A stretch of DNA of 64,000 nt, taken from the NCBI GenBank assembly GCA_964631955.1, contig CAZWBA010000011.1, positions 1 through 64,000 of the forward strand, in the 5' to 3' direction. A program made the translations under genes and the position numbers. Position 1 is the first letter of the stretch, and every line of letters begins with the position of its first letter. A model generated the notes under the pieces. That model was not told where the DNA came from. It was given only the letters and a program-made list of their open reading frames with translations, and did no database searches. The DNA is from CAMLJR01 sp964631955. GTDB taxonomy: Bacteria > Pseudomonadota > Gammaproteobacteria > Pseudomonadales > CAMLJR01. Positions 53,587 to 62,583 of this stretch are shown piece after piece.

Positions 53587-54033
53587 TTATTCCGCGACAA
53601 CGCGCAGCGTAAAGGTCTGAGTAACGTCCGAATGCAATTGCACGTCGACCTGGAACTCGCCCGTTTCGCGGATAACGCCGTTGGGCAGACGCACTTCGCT
53701 CTTCTCGACAGCCACGCCGGCAGCAGTGACTGCATCAGCGATATCGCGCGTGCCGATCGAACCGAACAATTTGCCTTCGTCACCAGCGTTGGCGGCGATC
53801 GTTATCACCTTCTCGGCGAGTTGTGCGGCACGTGTTTCGGCAGCGGAGCGACGCGCTGAAGCAGCCGCTTCCAGCTCGGCACGACGCTGTTCGAATTCAG
53901 CGATATTCGTTTTCGTCGCTGCGACGGCCTTGCCGAACGGGATCAGGAAGTTGCGGCCATAACCCGATTTCACATTGACCTGATCGCCGAGGTTGCCGAG
54001 GCGACCCACTTTTTCCAACAGAATGACTTGCAT
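53587..54033 (-). CDS. rplI: Ribosomal protein bL9
   Basis: This 50S subunit protein binds 23S rRNA and has two domains joined by a long helix. From ATG 54033 (GGAGAGGG upstream) it has 148 residues. The N-terminal MQVILLEKVGRLGNLGDQVNVKSGYGRNFLIP is diagnostic. A frame 34 codons longer is not part of bL9. It is the last gene of the ribosomal group. Confidence 0.96.
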   Translation of the reverse strand: MQVILLEKVGRLGNLGDQVNVKSGYGRNFLIPFGKAVAATKTNIAEFEQRRAELEAAASARRSAAETRAAQLAEKVITIAANAGDEGKLFGSIGTRDIADAVTAAGVAVEKSEVRLPNGVIRETGEFQVDVQLHSDVTQTFTLRVVAE

Positions 54034-54086
54034 GACTTTACCCTCTCCAGCCGCACCGCGTAGCGGTACTGCAAAAACAAAATCTT

Positions 54087-54956
54087 CTATTGCTGACGCT
54101 GCTGTTTTGCTATCAGGCGTCCGCGAAAATCCCACCAGCTATCGACTACGGCGAGCAATAGCAGCACGCCTGTTACCAATTCCCACGCTATCAGCCAGGC
54201 AACGTAGAGCACGATCAATGGGCCGCGCCCCCAGCGTCTGATCCCGACCATGCCGTGCACCAGCGCAAACCCGGCCACGATGAACGGTATTGCAAACAGC
54301 ACGCCCCAAACCTGATAGTCGTGACCGAGCTGTGCGATGAGCAAACCGGCGACAATCGAACCAATGACAATCGCAACCGGCAGCCGCAAGCGATGGAACT
54401 CCTCGCGAAAACCGCCCGGGTTGTACAGCATCGCCTGCCACCAGCGCGCCACCAGTAGGGCGATTACCATCATGCTGGCGCTGCGCGCACCGAGCAAACC
54501 GCTGACTTGCGTGGTGCTCATCTGACCCAGCAGAGCCGCCTGTTCGGCGGGTATCCGCGCGCGAAATGCCGTCAAAAACTCATTGAGCTTGTCGGTGAGC
54601 ATCGCTACAAAATGGCTGTCGCTCACACTCAATATCGCTGCGGCTACCAACCCCGCAGTGACAACGATAACCAGCGCATACGGCCACGCACGCGTCAACC
54701 GCAATATCCACGCCGCTGCGGCCGTACCGATCAGGCCGATAACAGGACCCGGATCGCCTTGCCAGAGCATCATGGCAACAGCGGCCAACGCACTCCAGCC
54801 GAGCACCACGAACGCATCCGTGCCCGAGCGACGCAGGGCGATCAACCCCACCACCGCCGCGCTGACCCATGCAAAAAACGGGAGGACAACCCCGGCTATC
54901 GCTACGCTTATCGCCTGCACGCGTCCACGCATGACAAATTCAGCTAACGCGCGCAT
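54087..54956 (-). CDS. DUF2232 membrane protein
   Basis: This 289-residue polytopic protein with about eight hydrophobic helices belongs to the DUF2232 (YybS-like) group. Genes of this family are often found between rpsR and rplI. The C-terminus is basic (KQQRQQ). No catalytic motif is visible and the function is unknown. Transcription is shared with the ribosomal genes. Confidence 0.85.
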   Translation of the reverse strand: MRALAEFVMRGRVQAISVAIAGVVLPFFAWVSAAVVGLIALRRSGTDAFVVLGWSALAAVAMMLWQGDPGPVIGLIGTAAAAWILRLTRAWPYALVIVVTAGLVAAAILSVSDSHFVAMLTDKLNEFLTAFRARIPAEQAALLGQMSTTQVSGLLGARSASMMVIALLVARWWQAMLYNPGGFREEFHRLRLPVAIVIGSIVAGLLIAQLGHDYQVWGVLFAIPFIVAGFALVHGMVGIRRWGRGPLIVLYVAWLIAWELVTGVLLLLAVVDSWWDFRGRLIAKQQRQQ

Positions 54957-55048
54957 GGCCTATCGATTCCCACATAAGCGCATCTTACAAGGGCGCTCTC
55001 TGGATAACGCGCCCCCAAACACCATCAGTTACTTATTCGCGCAATGAC

Positions 55049-55279
55049 TTATTCGTGCTGGTCCGAATACGGCAACAAAGCCAGATAACGCGCGCGCTTG
55101 ATAGCGGTCGCGAGTTGGCGCTGATAGCGTGCTTTGGTGCCGGTGATACGGCTCGGCACGATCTTGCCAGTTTCAGATACGTACGCTTTCAGAGTTTCGA
55201 GATCTTTGTAATCGATCTCTTTGGTGCCTTCAGCGGTAAACCGGCAGAACTTACGGCGACGGAAAAAACGTTGTGCCAT
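55049..55279 (-). CDS. rpsR: Ribosomal protein bS18
   Basis: This 30S protein forms a dimer with bS6 on 16S rRNA. The 76-residue protein has the conserved FRRRKFCRFTAEG near 5-17, IDYKDLETLKAYVSETGKIVPSRITGTKARYQRQLATAIKRARYLALLPY across the rest. It lies 40 bases after rpsF. Confidence 0.96.
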   Translation of the reverse strand: MAQRFFRRRKFCRFTAEGTKEIDYKDLETLKAYVSETGKIVPSRITGTKARYQRQLATAIKRARYLALLPYSDQHE

Positions 55280-55319
55280 GATCTAACTCCTGAGAATTCG
55301 TTATGAAAGAGGAAGAGTC

Positions 55320-55760
55320 TTACTCTTCGCCTTCTTCGCCATCGGCATCGTCGCCGTCTTCCAGCTCATCGCCAGCATCTGCGCGACGGCCTTCGCCATC
55401 ATCGCGACGCTCTGGACGACCGCGGCGTTCACGGCTCTCTTTTTCAGCCTTCATGATCGGCGATTCGTCGAGCACGGCTTCATCGCGCTGAATGATCATG
55501 TTGCGCAGAACGGCGTCGTTGTAACGGAAGTTGGTCGACAACTCATCGACAGCCGCTTGCGAGGCTTCGATGTTCATCAGGATGTAATGGGCTTTGTGCA
55601 CCTTGTCGATCGAGTACGCCAGTTGACGGCGACCCCAATCTTCGAGACGGTGAATTTTGCCGCCGTCTTTCTCGATGCCTTGTTTGTAGCGCTCGACCAT
55701 GGCCGGCACTTGTTCGCTTTGGTCGGGATGGACCAGGAACACTACTTCGTAGTGACGCAT
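55320..55760 (-). CDS. rpsF: Ribosomal protein bS6
   Basis: This 30S protein partners bS18. The 146-residue protein has the core MRHYEVVFLVHPDQSEQVPAMVERY and GRRQLAYSIDKVHKAHYILMNIEA. The C-terminal tail after about residue 105 is charged and ends in Asp/Glu runs (GDDADGEEGEE). Such tails are the target of RimK glutamylation in Escherichia coli and Pseudomonas. AAGGAG precedes the ATG. Confidence 0.96.
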   Translation of the reverse strand: MRHYEVVFLVHPDQSEQVPAMVERYKQGIEKDGGKIHRLEDWGRRQLAYSIDKVHKAHYILMNIEASQAAVDELSTNFRYNDAVLRNMIIQRDEAVLDESPIMKAEKESRERRGRPERRDDGEGRRADAGDELEDGDDADGEEGEE

Positions 55761-55849
55761 TGCTGCTCCTTACGGGTTGTAGTCACCCACTCGAAAGTGG
55801 TGTGACAAGGAGTTAACGGATCGATGCTGGGTCGGTCCGCGGAAAAAGA
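55761..55849 (-). promoter_or_regulatory. rpsF leader, possible bS6:bS18 feedback site
   Basis: The predicted leader of about 90 bases contains a hairpin with a TTCG loop (CACCACT / AGTGGGTG, one bulge) just before an ACCCG segment and the AAGGAG site. In other bacteria bS6:bS18 binds a CCG-containing bulge in its own leader. The fit here is suggestive only. Confidence 0.3.
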
Positions 55850-55855
55850 GGCGCG

Positions 55856-55884
55856 ATTTTAGGCAAGTGGCGCAACGGATGCAA
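55856..55884 (-). promoter_or_regulatory. Candidate promoter of the rpsF operon
   Basis: On the minus strand TTGCAT (55879-55884) and TAAAAT (55856-55861) are 17 bases apart, followed by a GC-rich CGCGCC discriminator as in growth-rate-controlled promoters. It lies between rlmB and rpsF. Confidence 0.55.
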
Positions 55885-55900
55885 GCTCGCCGTTCGTTTA

Positions 55901-56638
55901 TTACGCTTTCGGCTGACGCTGCCGGACGGCTTCAAATAAACAGATGCCTGTGGCGACCGAGACGTTGAGACTGCTGACACTACCCGCCATCGGCAATTTG
56001 ACGAGAAAATCGCAATGCTCGCGAGTGAGCCGGCGCAAACCGCTGCCCTCTGCGCCCATCGCAATCGCGATCGGACCTGCCAGATCCTGATCGTATATGA
56101 GCGTGTCGGCCTCGCCCGCGGTACCGACAATCCACACGCCCCACTCCTTCAGCTCGCGCAACGTGCGCGCGAGATTGGTCACCTGCACGAACGGTACGAC
56201 TTCGGCAGCGCCACACGCCACCTTGCGCACGACGGGCGTGAGACTGGCGGCGTTATCCTTCGGCGCAATCACCACATCGACACCCGCAGCATCGGCACTG
56301 CGCAGACAGGCGCCGAGATTATGCGGATCGGTGACGCCATCGAGAATTAATATCAATGGCTTTTCCGCGCGCCCGATCAGCTGCTTCAAATCGGTTTCGC
56401 GATACTCGAAATTATTCGCGAGCAGCGCAACGATGCCCTGATGCTTCACTTCATATTTATCAAGCGCATCGCGACTGACACGCGCGATGCGCATCTGTGT
56501 CTTTTCAGCGGTATGCAATAACTTTTGCATGCGCTGGTCGCTGCGACCTTCTAGCACCTGCAAACTTTCGATACGCTCGGGCGAGCGTTCGATCAATGCA
56601 GCGACCGCATGTATTCCATAAACAAAATCATTTTTCAT
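55901..56638 (-). CDS. rlmB: 23S rRNA 2'-O-methyltransferase RlmB
   Basis: This SPOUT-class enzyme methylates G2251 of 23S rRNA. The 245-residue protein has an N-terminal substrate-binding domain (about 1-75) and a knotted SPOUT domain with DGVTDPHNLGACLRSADAAGV near 111-131, GAEGSGLRRLTREHCD near 197-212 and LPMAGSVSSLNVSVATGI near 217-234. It follows rnr by nine bases. Confidence 0.95.
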   Translation of the reverse strand: MKNDFVYGIHAVAALIERSPERIESLQVLEGRSDQRMQKLLHTAEKTQMRIARVSRDALDKYEVKHQGIVALLANNFEYRETDLKQLIGRAEKPLILILDGVTDPHNLGACLRSADAAGVDVVIAPKDNAASLTPVVRKVACGAAEVVPFVQVTNLARTLRELKEWGVWIVGTAGEADTLIYDQDLAGPIAIAMGAEGSGLRRLTREHCDFLVKLPMAGSVSSLNVSVATGICLFEAVRQRQPKA

Positions 56639-56647
56639 AAATACAAA

Positions 56648-59263
56648 TTACTTTCGAGGAGGACGCTTCGAAGGCACCCTGGTTTTCTGGCGCAATTCGC
56701 TGCCACTCATGCGCGCGATTTTTTCGCGCTCGCTCAATCCAGAAGTTGTCGCAGAGGCACTCGGCTTTTCGCTGCGACTCTTCTTATCGCCTGCTGCCGG
56801 GCTATCAACTTTTCTTTTATCCGATTTTTGCGCGCCGCTTTTATTGCCGGCTGCCTTCACATTTTTGCCTGACTTTTTACCCGGCTCTTTATGCGAGACA
56901 GGCGAAGGAGCAACTTCAGACTTTCCCGCCTTTTGGGATCGCCGCTGCGCACGCGTAACACCTGCTATCAATTCGAGATCAACTTTGCGATCGTCGAGAT
57001 TTACACGCGCCACCTGCACGGTGACGTTATCGCCGAGCTGATAAAAACGCCCGCTCTTTTCGCCGATCAACCGATGCTTCACTGCATCGAAATGGTAGTA
57101 ATCGCTTTCGAGCGCACTGATATGTACGAGCCCTTCGACATATAGATCCCTCAACTCGACGAACAAACCGAAATTCGTCACCGCCGTGACGACCCCTTCG
57201 AATTGTTCGCCGACGCGATCCTGCAGATATTCGCATTTAAGCCACGCCATCACATCGCGCGTGGCTTCGTCGGCGCGGCGCTCTGTCATCGAGCACTGCT
57301 CACCGAGTGCGCTCAGCTCCCTGAGTTCGTAGGGATAGATTTGCGCTTTCGTTAAGGGCTGGGCACCTTCGGCAGGCAGCAGGCCTTTGCGCGTACCGCG
57401 CAACTTGCCGACCAGACCTTTGCCTTCGCCGCCGCCTCGCAACAAAAAACGAATGGCGCGATGAATCAGCAAATCCGGGTAGCGGCGAATGGGCGAAGTG
57501 AAATGCGTATACGCCGCATAGTTCAAGCCGAAGTGACCTTCATTTTCAGCCTGATAACGCGCCTGACTCAGCGAACGCAACATGACCGTCTGGATGACAT
57601 TCAGATCGGAGCGCTCCTGCACTTCATCCAGTAATTTCTGATAATCGATCGGTGTCGGCTTTTCGCCACCACCCAGATTCAAACCCAACTCACCGAGGAA
57701 TTGTCGCAACGATAGCAAGCGCTGATCGGGCGGACCTTCGTGCACCCGATAAAGCGCGGGCAACTTCAGCTTTCCTAACAGCTCAGCCGTGGCGACGTTT
57801 GCCGCCAGCATGCACTCTTCGATGATTTTGTGCGCATCGTTGCGAATGACCGGCACGATGCGGCTGATTTTGCGATCACGCGTGAACTCCACTTTCGTTT
57901 CGACCGTTTCAAAGTCGATTGCACCGCGCACATCGCGCGCCGCGCGCAACGCCTGATATAAACGGTGCAACTCTTCGATATGCGGCACCAGTTTTTTATA
58001 TTCGGAACGCAATTTGTAGTGATCGGCATTTTCCGCATCGAGCATCGCCGCAACTTTCGTATATGTCAGTCGCGCTTGCGAATGCATCACTGACTCGGAA
58101 AAGCGATAACCCGTGAGTTTACCGTCGGCGCTAATCGTCATTTCGCACGCCATGCAGAGACGATCGACATTCGGCTTGAGCGAGCACAAACCATTCGATA
58201 GCGCTTCTGGCAACATCGGCACCACGCGATCAGGGAAATACACCGAATTACCGCGCACCTGCGCCTCGCGATCGAGCGCGCTGCCGACTTTCACATAATG
58301 CGACACATCGGCAATCGCCACCCACAAACGCCAGCCGCCGCCTTTCTTCACCTCGCAATAAACTGCATCGTCAAAATCGCGAGCATCCTCGCCGTCGATG
58401 GTTACCAGCGGTAAATGACGCAGATCGATGCGCTGTTCTTTATCGTCTTCGGCGGGCTCGGGCGCAAACGTCTGCGCCTCGGCGACCGCCGCCTCGGGCC
58501 ATACGAATGGAATGCCGTATGAACGAATCGCCACTTCGATTTCCATGCCCGGCGCCATATGCTCGCCCAGCACCTCGACCACGCGGCCACGCGCGGGCGA
58601 GCGAAAATCCGGCTGCTGCGTGATTGCGATCATCACGTACTGGCCATCGCGCGCGTTCAGACTATCCTCGCCGCCGATCACTATCGTCTGATTGATACGC
58701 GGGTTCTCGGGTATCACACCGCCGCGTTCGCCACGCTCTCCCCTCGAATGAAAACGACCGACGAGCTGTTGCGTATTGCGCTGCAGGACTTCGACGATCG
58801 TCGCTTCGCGCCGACCGCGGGCATCGACACCCGATTCACGCACCAGCACTTCGTCGCCATCGAATACCATCGCCATCTGGCGATTACTCAAATACAGATC
58901 GTCGCCCTTGCCAGCCGCGCCGCCGGTTTTCTCGCCAGCTTTTCTTTCCGGAATGACGAAGCCGTAGCCATCGCGATGGCCCTGCACGCGGCCGCGAATC
59001 AGATCGAGTTTCGACACCGCGCAAAACGCATCCCTGCGATTGCGCATGATCTGCCCGTCACGCTCCATCGCACGCAAACGCCGCCGCAGCGCTTCAACCT
59101 GCTCTAAATCATGAAGATCGAGCAGCTCGCACAAACGCGAATGATTGAGAGGACCGTCGCGCTCGAGCACTTCGAGAATATATTCGCGACTCGCGATGGG
59201 TCGTTCGTAATTTTCCGCCTCGCGGGCGGCATGGGGATCTGGCAATGACTTGCGCTTGGGCAT
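56648..59263 (-). CDS. rnr: Ribonuclease R
   Basis: This processive 3'-5' exoribonuclease degrades structured RNA. The 871-residue protein has an N-terminal winged helix (about 25-85), cold-shock domains (about 85-250), an RNB catalytic domain with the acidic cluster DGEDARDFDDAVY near 286-298, an S1 domain (GVVTAVTNFGLFVELRDLYVEGLVHIS near 682-708) and a Lys/Ser-rich basic tail (about 755-871). It is first in the rnr-rlmB pair. Confidence 0.96.
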   Translation of the reverse strand: MPKRKSLPDPHAAREAENYERPIASREYILEVLERDGPLNHSRLCELLDLHDLEQVEALRRRLRAMERDGQIMRNRRDAFCAVSKLDLIRGRVQGHRDGYGFVIPERKAGEKTGGAAGKGDDLYLSNRQMAMVFDGDEVLVRESGVDARGRREATIVEVLQRNTQQLVGRFHSRGERGERGGVIPENPRINQTIVIGGEDSLNARDGQYVMIAITQQPDFRSPARGRVVEVLGEHMAPGMEIEVAIRSYGIPFVWPEAAVAEAQTFAPEPAEDDKEQRIDLRHLPLVTIDGEDARDFDDAVYCEVKKGGGWRLWVAIADVSHYVKVGSALDREAQVRGNSVYFPDRVVPMLPEALSNGLCSLKPNVDRLCMACEMTISADGKLTGYRFSESVMHSQARLTYTKVAAMLDAENADHYKLRSEYKKLVPHIEELHRLYQALRAARDVRGAIDFETVETKVEFTRDRKISRIVPVIRNDAHKIIEECMLAANVATAELLGKLKLPALYRVHEGPPDQRLLSLRQFLGELGLNLGGGEKPTPIDYQKLLDEVQERSDLNVIQTVMLRSLSQARYQAENEGHFGLNYAAYTHFTSPIRRYPDLLIHRAIRFLLRGGGEGKGLVGKLRGTRKGLLPAEGAQPLTKAQIYPYELRELSALGEQCSMTERRADEATRDVMAWLKCEYLQDRVGEQFEGVVTAVTNFGLFVELRDLYVEGLVHISALESDYYHFDAVKHRLIGEKSGRFYQLGDNVTVQVARVNLDDRKVDLELIAGVTRAQRRSQKAGKSEVAPSPVSHKEPGKKSGKNVKAAGNKSGAQKSDKRKVDSPAAGDKKSRSEKPSASATTSGLSEREKIARMSGSELRQKTRVPSKRPPRK

Positions 59264-59312
59264 GAAGGGAGGCTTATTTCGGCTTCGAAGGGTCGCCGCA
59301 TTATACGCAGGA

Positions 59313-59341
59313 TTGACAAGGGGCGTAGCGATCAGTAAATT
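59313..59341 (+). promoter_or_regulatory. Promoter of tRNA-Leu
   Basis: TTGACA (59313-59318) and TAAATT (59336-59341) are 17 bases apart, followed by GC-rich GCGCGG, typical for stringently controlled tRNA promoters. The start would be about ten bases before the mature tRNA. Confidence 0.75.
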
Positions 59342-59359
59342 GCGCGGCCTTACCCCCTT

Positions 59360-59446
59360 GCCCAGGTGGTGAAATTGGTAGACACGCCAGCTTCAGGTGT
59401 TGGTGGCTTTGCGGCCGTGAAGGTTCAAGTCCTTTCCTGGGCACCA
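59360..59446 (+). tRNA. tRNA-Leu (anticodon CAG)
   Basis: This is an 87-nucleotide class II tRNA with an encoded CCA. The acceptor stem is GCCCAGG/CCTGGGC. The anticodon stem CCAGC/GTTGG has the loop TTCAGGT, so CAG reads CTG. A long variable arm (TGGCTTTGCGGCCG) and the T loop GGTTCAAGTCC are present. Confidence 0.96.
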
Positions 59447-59451
59447 TTTAA

Positions 59452-59470
59452 TCTGGATCGCTGATCCAGA
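59452..59470 (+). terminator. Possible terminator hairpin after tRNA-Leu
   Basis: TCTGGATC and GATCCAGA pair around GCT six bases after the tRNA. There is no T-run after it, so the call is tentative. Confidence 0.35.
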
Positions 59471-59611
59471 CGCACCAAATCCAGCAGCAACAAATCTCTC
59501 GAAAATGCGACATTCCGGTTGGCATAACCGCTCGCCACATGACTTCGATAAGAAGCAGCCATCCTCCTCTGTCGTCTCTCCCTGGATCACATGGCTGCGT
59601 AACTTTTAAAT

Positions 59612-60616
59612 TCAGGATTTCTTTTTCACACCCGATTTATTTTTCATGATCGATTCGCTTTTGACGGCCTGCTCATTTTTCACCAGCAGCTCGCGCGCAA
59701 CTTCCTGAATTTTGCGGCGCAACCAGATATGCGCGTTGTTGTGCTGCAGTAGTGCGCTCCATGCCATTTTCAATTCAATCGGCACGATGGGGAACGGCGG
59801 ACGACGAATCGCAAGACGCGTATTGTGTGCCTGTAACAGTGCAGCCTGTGTCGGCAGCGTCGCAATCAGATCGGGCTGTTGCGCGAGCAGTGCAGCGACC
59901 TGGTAATGACGCGTAAAAATGCGAATGCGGCGCTGCCGGCCGATTTCAGCGAGTGCCTCGTCGACCCAGCCGAGCCTCAATGTGTCGCGCGGCGTCATTC
60001 CAGTACCCACGCCCATACCGGTTTTGCTCACCCAGATATGCGATGCCTGCAAATAAGTATCGAGCGTAAAATTATCGAGTATCGGGTTGTCCGCGCCGAG
60101 CAGACAGGAAAACGTGTCGCGCCACAACGTCGTGTGATGCAACGATTTGGGCAGATGATCAAAGCGGTTGATGGCAAGATCGATTTTGCCTTTTTCGAGA
60201 TCGAGAAAGGTCACATCGGACGGCGTCAGAATATCGAACGCAATCCCGGGCGCTTCATCGCGAATCGCATCGAGCAGATGCGGCAGCAACGTCGATTCGG
60301 CGTAATCGCTCGCCATGATACGAAACAGCTGCTCGCTGTTTTGTGGCTCGAAACTGCTCGACTGCACGACGACTTCGAGTTTGCTCAGCACCTCGCGCAA
60401 TTGCGGCTGCAATTCGAGCGCACGCGCGGTCGGACGCATGCCCTCGCTGGTGCGAATCAGCAGCGGATCGTCGAACAGATCGCGCAGCCGGCGCAGGCCG
60501 TTACTCATCGCGGGCTGCGTGATATTAAGCTGCTCCGCTGCACGCGTGACGCTGCATTCGCGCAACAACACATCGAGATAAACGAGCAGATTGAGATCGA
60601 CGCGGGCAAGATTCAT
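59612..60616 (-). CDS. LysR family transcriptional regulator
   Basis: This 334-residue regulator has an N-terminal winged helix-turn-helix (VDLNLLVYLDVLLRECSVTRAAEQLNITQPAMSNGLRRLRDLFDDPLLIR) and a C-terminal inducer-binding domain resembling the NodD/NahR/LinR subgroup. The last 25 residues are Lys-rich and low-complexity. No metabolic operon adjoins it. It points away from the chemoreceptor operon, so that operon or its own gene are possible targets. The inducer is unknown. Confidence 0.9.
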   Translation of the reverse strand: MNLARVDLNLLVYLDVLLRECSVTRAAEQLNITQPAMSNGLRRLRDLFDDPLLIRTSEGMRPTARALELQPQLREVLSKLEVVVQSSSFEPQNSEQLFRIMASDYAESTLLPHLLDAIRDEAPGIAFDILTPSDVTFLDLEKGKIDLAINRFDHLPKSLHHTTLWRDTFSCLLGADNPILDNFTLDTYLQASHIWVSKTGMGVGTGMTPRDTLRLGWVDEALAEIGRQRRIRIFTRHYQVAALLAQQPDLIATLPTQAALLQAHNTRLAIRRPPFPIVPIELKMAWSALLQHNNAHIWLRRKIQEVARELLVKNEQAVKSESIMKNKSGVKKKS

Positions 60617-60992
60617 AGTTTTGTAGTCAGAACGAAATTCACTAAAAGAATGGAAAGCGCAGTGTGAATCAACGCAGTGATTATGCGTATCGCCCGGGCT
60701 TTTCGCCAGTTGGCTCTCGCTTATCGCATTGCGTCGGGTGAAACATGTCCATCACCCGTCGCGCCGCCAGCCGCCGTCTTGACAGGCCTGCCCATTCTTC
60801 TATTCTCTGACGTGTGAGCAGCAATTGATCTAGCTCTACCCTCCGGTGTCGCCCGACCCTCGCGCACCGACAACACCTCCGGCCAGACCCTCGCCTAATT
60901 TACGCTTCGCCTGTCGCGCGTCGAACGCTTGCGATGCAATTGAGTTTTGCTGCCTTACGAATCCATGTCGCTAATAAGGAGAGTAGTGCGCA
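60617..60992. promoter_or_regulatory. Divergent region between the LysR gene and the chemoreceptor operon
   Basis: This is a 376-base gap. ATTC-N7-GAAT at 60637-60651 fits a T-N11-A LysR-type box and lies 20 bases before the regulator start, suiting autoregulation. A rightward promoter candidate at 60779-60806 is listed separately. Nothing else was recognised. Confidence 0.4.
60779..60806 (+). promoter_or_regulatory. Candidate promoter of the chemoreceptor operon
   Basis: TTGACA (60779-60784), 16 bases, then TATTCT (60801-60806). It would give a leader of about 180 bases before ATG 60993. A sigma-28 site, common for chemoreceptors, was not found. Confidence 0.4.
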
Positions 60993-62567
60993 ATGAAGAT
61001 CAATATGCCGGTCAGCGGTCGCGAACAAATTTATGAAGTCGATGCGAATATTCTTTCCACCACCAATCTCAAAGGTGCGATCACTTACGTAAACACCGAT
61101 TTCATTCGCATCAGCGGCTTTGAGCGCGATGAGCTGATGGGAAAAAACCATAACCTCGTGCGCCATCCCGATATGCCGACGGCTGCGTTTGCCGATTTAT
61201 GGCAGACGCTGCAAAGCGGACGGTCATGGATGGGCATGGTGAAGAATCGCTGCAAGAACGGCGATCACTACTGGGTCGATGCCTTCGTCACACCGATTCA
61301 GCACGATGGCGCCACCGTCGAATATCAATCGGTACGCTGCCTGCCCAACCGCGAATTCATTGCACGCGCGGAAAAACTCTACACAGAACTGCACAAGGAA
61401 AAAGGCACACGCCTGCTGCGCGCACCGCGGCTGTCGCTGACATGGCGATCGCTGCTGCCGATTCTCGGCGGCATTTTAGCTGCCGTATTCGCCACCTGTT
61501 TTATTTCCAGCAAGCTGCTCGCGGCCATCGCCGTGCTCGCCAGCGGCTCGCTCGCCATCGCAGGCAATTATTTCGCGCTGCGACAGATGCACACGGTATT
61601 GAATGCCGTGCGCCAAAAACCGGGCAATACCGTCGCGCAATATGTCTACACGGGACGCATGGACGAAGCCGGTGAAATCCTGCTGCGCATCAAAATGCTC
61701 GAATCGGAAACCGCCGGCCTGATCGGCCGCATTGCCGATAGCGCCGCCGGCACTGCCGAAGCCTCGGCGCAGGTCGACAGCGCAGTGGGCGAAACCAAAC
61801 AGGCCGTCGATCATCAGCAGATGGAAGCCGAGCAGGTCGCCACCGCGATGCACGAAATGGCGACCACCATCCAGGAAGTGGCGCGCAGCGCCTTGACCGC
61901 CTCGGAAACGGCCAACCACGGCTCGCGCGAAGTCAACACCGGCAAACAGCAGGTCGACGCCAGCCTGCACGCAATCATCGAATTGCAGAACGGTTTGAAT
62001 ACGGCCAGCGAAGTCATCGAAGCGCTCGAAGCGGAAAGCAACAGTATCAGCCAGGTGATCGAAGTGATCCGCAGTATCGCCGACCAGACCAACCTGCTCG
62101 CGCTCAATGCCGCCATCGAAGCCGCGCGCGCCGGCGAGGCCGGTCGTGGTTTTTCCGTGGTCGCCGACGAGGTGCGCATGCTCGCCACACGCACGCAGCA
62201 GTCGACCAGCGAAATTCAGGCGATGATCGAGCGTCTGCAGCACGGCACGCGCCAAACGGTCTCCGCCATGGCGATGGCCGATCAGCGCGCCGGGCGCTGC
62301 GCTACGCTCGGCGAACAATCGGCGACCGCGCTCGAATCGATTCGTCAGGCCATCAACATGATCGATCAGATGAACACGCAGATTGCCACCGCCGTCGAAC
62401 AGCAGAGCGTCGTCGCCGAGCAGGTCAGCCGCAATATCAGTTCGATTCGCGATCTCGCCAATAAAAGTGCCGTCATGGCCAATCTGGGCGCCGCTGCCAG
62501 CATCCGCATGAGCGGAGTTTCGAAAAGTCTGCACGTACTGACCGAGCAGTTCTGGTCGAAACGCTGA
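60993..62567 (+). CDS. Aer-like PAS domain methyl-accepting chemotaxis protein
   Basis: This 524-residue chemoreceptor lacks a periplasmic sensor. The N-terminal PAS domain (about 10-125; KNHNLVRHPDMPTAAFADLW and GMVKNRCKNGDHYWVDAFVTP) resembles the FAD-binding PAS of Aer. Two membrane helices lie close together near 150-195, then a linker and the MCP signalling domain with the hairpin tip IADQTNLLALNAAIEAARAGEAGRGFSVVADEVR near 362-395. It probably senses redox or oxygen (energy taxis). AAGGAGAG precedes the ATG. A diiron MBL-fold gene and a further signalling gene follow at 16 and 23 bases, so the three form an operon. Confidence 0.9.
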   Translation: MKINMPVSGREQIYEVDANILSTTNLKGAITYVNTDFIRISGFERDELMGKNHNLVRHPDMPTAAFADLWQTLQSGRSWMGMVKNRCKNGDHYWVDAFVTPIQHDGATVEYQSVRCLPNREFIARAEKLYTELHKEKGTRLLRAPRLSLTWRSLLPILGGILAAVFATCFISSKLLAAIAVLASGSLAIAGNYFALRQMHTVLNAVRQKPGNTVAQYVYTGRMDEAGEILLRIKMLESETAGLIGRIADSAAGTAEASAQVDSAVGETKQAVDHQQMEAEQVATAMHEMATTIQEVARSALTASETANHGSREVNTGKQQVDASLHAIIELQNGLNTASEVIEALEAESNSISQVIEVIRSIADQTNLLALNAAIEAARAGEAGRGFSVVADEVRMLATRTQQSTSEIQAMIERLQHGTRQTVSAMAMADQRAGRCATLGEQSATALESIRQAINMIDQMNTQIATAVEQQSVVAEQVSRNISSIRDLANKSAVMANLGAAASIRMSGVSKSLHVLTEQFWSKR

Positions 62568-62583
62568 CAATGAGGAGGTTTGT

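Noticed and set aside
59360..59611. tRNA-Leu as an integration site of a genomic island
   Set aside because: No integrase, no repeated tRNA 3' end and no change to accessory gene content follow; a LysR gene comes next.
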